A DNA stretch of 64,000 nucleotides from positions 28,161,501 through 28,225,500 of the forward strand of contig NC_089041.1 in the NCBI RefSeq assembly GCF_034140825.1, given 5' to 3'. A program made the translations under genes and the position numbers. This DNA comes from Oryza sativa Japonica Group (lineage: Eukaryota; Streptophyta; Magnoliopsida; Poales; Poaceae). Below are positions 58,917 to 64,000 of the stretch, piece by piece. Under the pieces are notes generated by a model. It was not told the DNA's origin. It saw only the letters and a program-made list of their open reading frames with translations, and did not search any database. Within the stretch, counting starts at the first letter, position 1. The number at the start of each line of letters is the position of its first letter.

Positions 58917-59253
58917 TTCACAAAACGAAAGATATATCAATCAAGTTATCACAAAACTATATATTTAAAATGGTGTATCAAAAAACTACAGAGTTAGCAC
59001 TAAATTTACCATAAAATTACAAATTTAAGGTGAAATATCATAAAAATATAGATTTATTAATAAAGTTATCACAAAACAGCACATTTAGCTTTGTAATACT
59101 TTTATTATTAAATTTATAGTTTTGTGATACTTAGTCTTAAACTTATAGTTTTGTGATAATTTTATTTTTAAATATGTAGTTTTGTGATACATCACCTTAA
59201 ATACGAAGTTTTGTGATAATTTGATCAAAATACCTGTATTTTGTGATTTTTTT
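58917..59253. repeat. Fold-back array of TATCACAAAACT units
   Basis: From about 58917 to 59080 variants of atcacaaaactatatattta recur roughly every 40 bp; from about 59090 to 59253 the inverse (tatagttttgtgata) recurs at similar spacing. The two halves form a large imperfect hairpin whose arms are themselves internally repeated. Confidence 0.8.
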
Positions 59254-59378
59254 TCTTGAAATGATTAAAGAAAGAAATGCTATTCCAAGTTTGCGACCCG
59301 TCGGTCACAATATCCAAAGCTCGCATGCAAATGCAGTCCAACAAGGTAAGCTAAGCTAGCTAGCGGGAAACTATTTTA

Positions 59379-59733
59379 ACCGCTCGAGTAGATGTCCAAC
59401 CGTTTATTGTATGTCATCTAAATGATTATAAAAAAATTAAAAAAAATATGAATAAGATAGATCAATATGTAATGTATCAATCCACAAACATGCATGTTAA
59501 AATTCAACTTCTACATACTATAACAAAAATAACAAACAAAACTCAAATTACTATATGTATATTTATAGTTAAATTTTTTATTTTTGTTACAACTTGTAGA
59601 AGTTGAATTTTAACTTGCATATTTGTGGAGTGATATATTACATATTGATCTATCTTGTTAATTTTTTTGAAAATTTTTTGTAACCATCTAGTTGACATGC
59701 AATAAACGGGTGGACATCTTTTCGAGCTATTAG
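59379..59733. mobile_element. Fold-back MITE-like element
   Basis: The left arm has agatgtccaaccgtttattg, gatagatcaatatgtaatgt and gttaaaattcaacttctaca; the right arm has the inverses in opposite order (tgtagaagttgaattttaac, attacatattgatctatctt, caataaacgggtggacatct). Arms of about 150 bp surround a short loop. Confidence 0.8.
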
Positions 59734-60729
59734 AATCCATCTCCATAGCTAGCTCCAAAATCCGTACAGTGACGCGCAAAGTGAGAATAATTCAACTTGT
59801 TAGGATTTAGGAATCAGTCTACCCAAATTTAAATTCTAAATTTTACATGGGTGCTCGTATTTAAGAGTAATTATCACAAGGATTTAAATCCTAAATTTGA
59901 CATAGATGCTCGCATTTGTGACTTATTATAAAAAAATCCGTATATTCTATTACACAACAATTATTTTATTAAAATAGATGGGTACCCCACGCATTGCTAT
60001 CGAAGAATTATATGGTAAAATAGTAGATATGAGTTATGAAATTTTATTTCTTACTTACTATATCATTTTCTTTAATGTGCTTATATATTTAGCACTTATC
60101 TAAAGATTATAAATGACTGTGTTGTTACTATCTTTTGGGGAGAAGAGATGCAATTGCCCCGTTGATAAAACTATTCAAAGACGAAAAACAATTAAGATGA
60201 TGTGGCTTCATTAGAGAGGAGAGAATTAGCATTATCTATACTTGGTGCAGATAAACTTTATAGATATATAGGATTCACGCACGTGACAGTACACTAAGGT
60301 TGTGTTCCGTTTCAGGGGATGAGAGCTAATCCCTCCCGCACGAAAAAAGGAGCGATCCATTAGCGCGTGATTAATTAAGTACAAAAAAAAACTAGGAAAC
60401 GGGATTCCGTTCAACGGGATAACCTACATACATGCAGTGGCTTACATGGAGAGATCAACCCAGCTCTATACAAAAGGCAAGGGCCCACATGCATGTCCTA
60501 TCCTTTTTTCTCATCCATCCATGCAGCTTATGGGTCCACGTGCATGTGCGTACATGCTTGACGTTTTGCTCCTGCATGTACGGTGCCCACATGACTTTGG
60601 CAAAGAGGTCGATCAATTCCATGCAGTAATTAATCATCAATAGTGAATACACTTATTAGATCATTAGTACAGAAATATAATCCCTCATACCTAATATGTA
60701 TTATAACTTAAAAAAATATAGTGCAAAAA

Positions 60730-61375
60730 ATGGTTCCTTGGATCCGATACCTACATATATCGTAACTGATATCTCATAAGTATCATCACTAGTACCCATG
60801 TATCATCACCAATACCTGATAGGTATCATCACTAGTACCAGATAGGTATCGTCAATGGTACCCATGTATCATTACCGGTACCTACATGTATCATCATCGG
60901 TACCTCACAGGTATCATCACTAATACCAGACAAGTATCGTTATTGGTACCCATGTATCATCACCGATACATGACATGTATCATCAATTGGTACCTATATG
61001 TATCTTCACCGATACCTTACAAGTATCATCACCGGTACCTACATGTATTATCATCGATACTGGGTATCGACCAACCGATATTGTTACAACTGATATTATA
61101 GGTACCATCGAGATACTTGGTACCTATATCAGCATGATTCCCATATGTACCAGATTTGGGACTGGATATCGGGTATTTGGCTATCAAGTACCTTGTACCT
61201 AGATTGGTCTGATACCTATAGGTACCATACCTAGTACTAGGTATCAGGGTACATAAGGTATCATATACCTAATACCAGCTGAGTATCGGGTACTAGGTAC
61301 CTGGTACCTGAATTGATGTTGAACGATACCTGTTGGTATTGGGCCTGGTATCAGATATTAGCTTTAGTATCAGAT
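60730..61375. repeat. Degenerate minisatellite of GGTACC / TATCATCACC units
   Basis: About 640 bp made of variants of an 18-22 bp unit such as catgtatcatcaccggtacc, becoming more irregular to the right (ggtacctatagg, gggtatcaggta). Units contain the palindromes GGTACC and ACATGT, so the strand is rich in restriction-site-like symmetries. Confidence 0.85.
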
Positions 61376-61529
61376 TCCAACTCACATGCCACGTCACATG
61401 CATGCAACTAGTAACACAGCCACGTCACATGCATGCATGTAGCTAGCAACACAGCCACGAGTAATCAATAGAACGCTCCTGAGAGGAAGCAGGTGGCAGG
61501 GCCCCCTAGCGACGCGGAAGGGTATCTCG

Positions 61530-61870
61530 TTCCCACGGGATCCCGTGGTCTAGCTATCCTCATTAAGTATTAGCTATTTTTTTTAATTTGATTTGATTAA
61601 GCAATTTTCGTATAGAAACTTTTTGCAAAAAACATACCGTTGGGAAAAGGGGTGCCTCAAGAGTCCGGGTTGGTAACTCTTGCCTCCAGCATAGAAAACG
61701 GAGCGATCCATTAGCGCGTGATTAATTAAGTATTAGCTATTTTTTTAAAAAATGAATAATATGATTTTTTAAACAACTTTCGTATATAAACTTTTTTTTT
61801 TAAAGAAACACACCGAAATAGCAGCTTAAAATGTGTGCGCGCGGAAATCGAGACGGGGAGTTCCGAACCT
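61530..61870. mobile_element. Common rice MITE (GCGATCCATTAGCGC type), two overlapping parts
   Basis: The sequence ggagcgatccattagcgcgt with gattaattaagtattagcta and caactttcgtatataaactt is a dispersed rice repeat I recall from many promoters. A partial copy begins at 61558 (attaagtattagctatttt) and a second at about 61690; another fragment of the same end is at 60350-60380. The right limit is near ttaaaatgtgtgcgcgcgga at 61828. Confidence 0.65.
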
Positions 61871-62082
61871 GCACTCTCGAACGCAGCCAAGTATGCATAT
61901 TTTTGGCCCGCCAGGCCACGTGCTGTGTTTTCTTTCTTTTTCCCCCAAAATTTATTCCTTTTTAATTACACAGGCCAGTCGTCTTCTTCGTCATCCTCGA
62001 TCAGCGAGAGAATATAATTTGCTTCTCTCTCTCTATCGCTCGCGGTTGCTCAGGCAAGCTGAGAGCTTAATTCAGAGGCATC

Positions 62083-63230
62083 ATGTTCACAGCGATGCAT
62101 CGCATCCTCAGCAGGTATGGCGGATTCTTGTAGCTGTTCTCCGATTCGGATTTCAGAGGAGCAGCCAGCTCAGTGTGACAGTGTGAAGCTTACTGTGGAA
62201 ACAAATGGCCAAATAATTGGGGTTGGTTGTTGTAATGCAGGGGGAGGAGGACACCTGCAGCTTCGTCTTCCTCCGTCACTGCCTTCGCCACCGCCTCCGA
62301 TTCACAGAGGTGATTTGATCGATTCATCTTGGAGTTGCATTGAGCCATTGGTTGGGGACGCTGATTTCATCTTCTTGATTGCGAATCGGGGATGGATGTG
62401 AATGTGATTTGCGGGTCTGTAGGTTGGCCGGGAAGGTCGCCGTCATCACCGGCGGCGCCAGCGGCATCGGCAGGGCGACGGCGGAGGAGTTCGTCAGGAA
62501 TGGCGCCAAGGTCATCCTCGCCGATGTGCAGGACGACCTGGGACACGCCGTCGCCGCGGAGCTCGGCGCGGACGCGGCGTCGTACGCGCGCTGCGACGTC
62601 ACCGACGAGGCGCAGGTCGCGGCCGCCGTGGACCTCGCCGTGGCACGGCACGGGCGTCTCGACGTCGTCTTCAACAACGCCGGCATCCCCGGTGACCTCA
62701 CGCCGACCCCCGTGGGCGCGCTGGACCTCGCTGACTTCGACCGCGTGATGGCGGTGAACACCAGGGCGGTGGTGGCGGGCGTCAAGCACGCCGCGCGCGT
62801 CATGGTGCCGCGCCGCCGCGGCAGCATCATCTGCACGGCGAGCACGGCGGGGGTGATCGGTGGCGTGGCGGTCCCGCACTACAGCGTGTCCAAGGCCGCG
62901 GTGCTCGGGCTGGTGCGCGCCGTGGCGGGCGAGATGGCGCGCTCCGGCGTGCGCGTGAACGCCATCTCCCCCAACTACATCTGGACGCCCATGGCGGCGG
63001 TCGCCTTCGCAAGGTGGTACCCCAGCCGGAGCGCCGACGACCACCGCCGGATCGTGGAGAATGACATAAACGAGATGGATGGCGTGACACTGGAGGCCGA
63101 GGACGTGGCAAGGGCGGCGGTGTTCCTCGCCTCCGACGAGGCTAAGTACGTGAACGGGCACAACCTCGTTGTCGACGGCGGGTACACCGTCGGCAAGGTG
63201 CCCAACATGCCGGTCCCAGATGGCCATTGA
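62083..63230 (+). CDS. Short-chain dehydrogenase/reductase, copy 2 (momilactone-A-synthase-like)
   Basis: Tandem paralogue of copy 1 with the same three-exon structure and the same intron phases: exons 62083-62114, 62241-62309 and 62423-63230, 302 residues. The N-terminus (MFTAMHRILSRGRRTPAASS, then SSSVTAFATASDSQRLAGKV) is again presequence-like but diverged, while the catalytic domain is well conserved: T43-G-G-A-S-G-I-G50, D68, N118-N-A-G121, S174, Y187, K191, and C-terminal [19 protein letters not shown]. Differences cluster after NNAG (IPGDLTPTPV against [10 protein letters not shown]) and in the substrate loop (YIWTPMAAVAFARWYPSRSA against [20 protein letters not shown]), which points to a changed substrate. 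The upstream region is MITE-derived. Confidence 0.93.
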
Positions 63231-63909
63231 TAATGTACCACGGTTGATGAATAATAATGTTGGTGATGTGTACACAATTCGTAGTATTAACTCTGTTTCA
63301 TACTGTAAGTTCGTTTGGACTCTTTTTAATCAAACTTCTTTATGTTTAATTAAATTTATAAAAGAAAATTAGCAACATTTACACCATTAAATTAGTTTCA
63401 TTAAATAAAAACATTAAATATATTTTGATAATATATATATTTTGTATTAAAAATCTTGCTACATTTTTCTATAAATTTTGTCAAATTTAAAAATTTTGAA
63501 TAGAAAAAAATCAAAGCGACTTATATAATACTCCATATGAAGCAGAGGGAGTATATTGTGCCAATCAGATTCGTGTTATGATTACAATGACATTTATGTT
63601 TAGAAGAAAAAAAAAGGGGCTGTTTATATATCATGTGACAGAAAATTCCACCTCCTATCATTCGAATTTTGGACCATTGGATGTGCTTCAAGATTCGTGC
63701 AGACCTTTTAACTTAACTCGTCTCCTCCTCCCCCGGTTCCAGATCGCGCCGCCACCCTCTTCCTCCCATCCCACGCGCGATCCACCACCGCCACCACCGC
63801 CACCGCCCCACCGCGCCGCCGCCAGCCTCGCCAGCTGGCCGGAAAAGGTCAACGGCACCGGCGAGCCCCCTCCCCCTCCCCCTTCCCCTTCCCCCCTCAC
63901 TTTCTTCTC
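63231..63909. other. Spacer after SDR copy 2 and promoter of the next gene
   Basis: A Stowaway-like MITE lies at 63290-63551. From about 63715 the sequence becomes C-rich (ccaccaccgccaccgcc), looking like the leader of the next plus-strand gene. Confidence 0.5.
63290..63551. mobile_element. Stowaway-like MITE
   Basis: Left end aactctgtttcatactgtaa and right end tactccatatgaagcagagg are inverted in part; interior AT-rich. It immediately follows the 3' UTR of SDR copy 2. Confidence 0.6.
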
Positions 63910-64000
63910 ATGGCGGCGACGACGAGGTGCCCCCGCCCCGCCGTCTTCCCCGTCTCCGGCGGCTCCCCACCGCCGGATCCACCACCACCGGCCGCCGCCT
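63910..64000 (+). CDS. Start of a gene running off the window (partial)
   Basis: ATG at 63910 opens a frame to the window end: MAATTRCPRPAVFPVSGGSP then PPPDPPPPAAA. Thirty residues, Pro/Ala-rich, resembling the start of a GC-rich grass first exon, possibly with a plastid presequence. Not enough to name a product. Confidence 0.5.
   Translation, partial: MAATTRCPRPAVFPVSGGSPPPDPPPPAAA

Larger units (their letters stand above)
58693..62082. other. Repeat-filled interval between the SDR pair
   Basis: Holds the 3' UTR of copy 1, two fold-back elements (58917-59253 and 59379-59733), a minisatellite (60730-61375) and a common rice MITE (61530-61870), each listed separately. No gene recognised. 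Confidence 0.6.

Noticed and set aside
60730-61375. CRISPR-like array
   Set aside because: Units are degenerate and contiguous with no unique spacers, and this is a plant nuclear genome.

Overview
This window is nuclear DNA from a grass, almost certainly rice (Oryza sativa). Genes have many introns with plant-type splice sites. Intergenic DNA is packed with small Stowaway-like MITEs (TA target duplications, termini of the CTCCCTCCGT type). One insert is a grass-type plastid ribosomal-protein cluster. From memory only, the order EF-1beta, ABT1-like, DYW PPR, permease, DPE2, Bruno-like, SDR pair fits the long arm of rice chromosome 7; I could not check this.

Layout. 0-7.7 kb is transposon-rich: two adjacent Mutator-like elements, the second a Pack-MULE carrying pieces of a berberine-bridge-enzyme-like gene. 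7.8-13.8 kb holds two housekeeping genes: EF-1beta (six exons, 224 aa) and an ESF2/ABT1-type ribosome-biogenesis protein (seven exons, 249 aa). 15.0-16.7 kb is a single-exon DYW-class PPR gene. 17.2-23.5 kb (minus) is a chloroplast-targeted Trp/Tyr-permease-family protein; one intron holds a 1.7-kb LINE-like retroposon and another has a GC-AG boundary. 26.6-34 kb is DPE2, the cytosolic glucanotransferase of maltose metabolism (22 coding exons, 946 aa); its fourth coding intron has the signature of a U12-type AT-AC intron. 36.0-36.4 kb (minus) encodes a small unknown acidic protein. 41.3-46.0 kb is a 4.6-kb nuclear plastid insertion (infA, rps8, rpl14, rpl16 with its group II intron, rps3, rpl22, part of rps19), decaying. 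48.1-49.0 kb is a LINE 3' end. 49.6-53.8 kb (minus) is a three-RRM Bruno-like RNA-binding protein with one unusual extra exon. 54.4 kb is tRNA-Pro(UGG). 57.5-58.7 and 62.1-63.2 kb are a tandem pair of short-chain dehydrogenases separated by fold-back repeats and a degenerate minisatellite. The first codons of another gene begin at 63.9 kb.

The genes share no operon-like logic. Two touch plastid carbon or amino-acid handling (permease, DPE2), one organelle RNA processing (PPR), two protein synthesis, and two are probably organelle-directed oxidoreductases. I saw no CRISPR array and no LTR element. The candidates most worth checking are the AT-AC intron in DPE2, the GC-AG intron in the permease, the Pack-MULE capture and the extra exon of the Bruno-like gene. 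All exon chains were assembled by eye from splice sites, reading phase and remembered family sequences, without transcripts.
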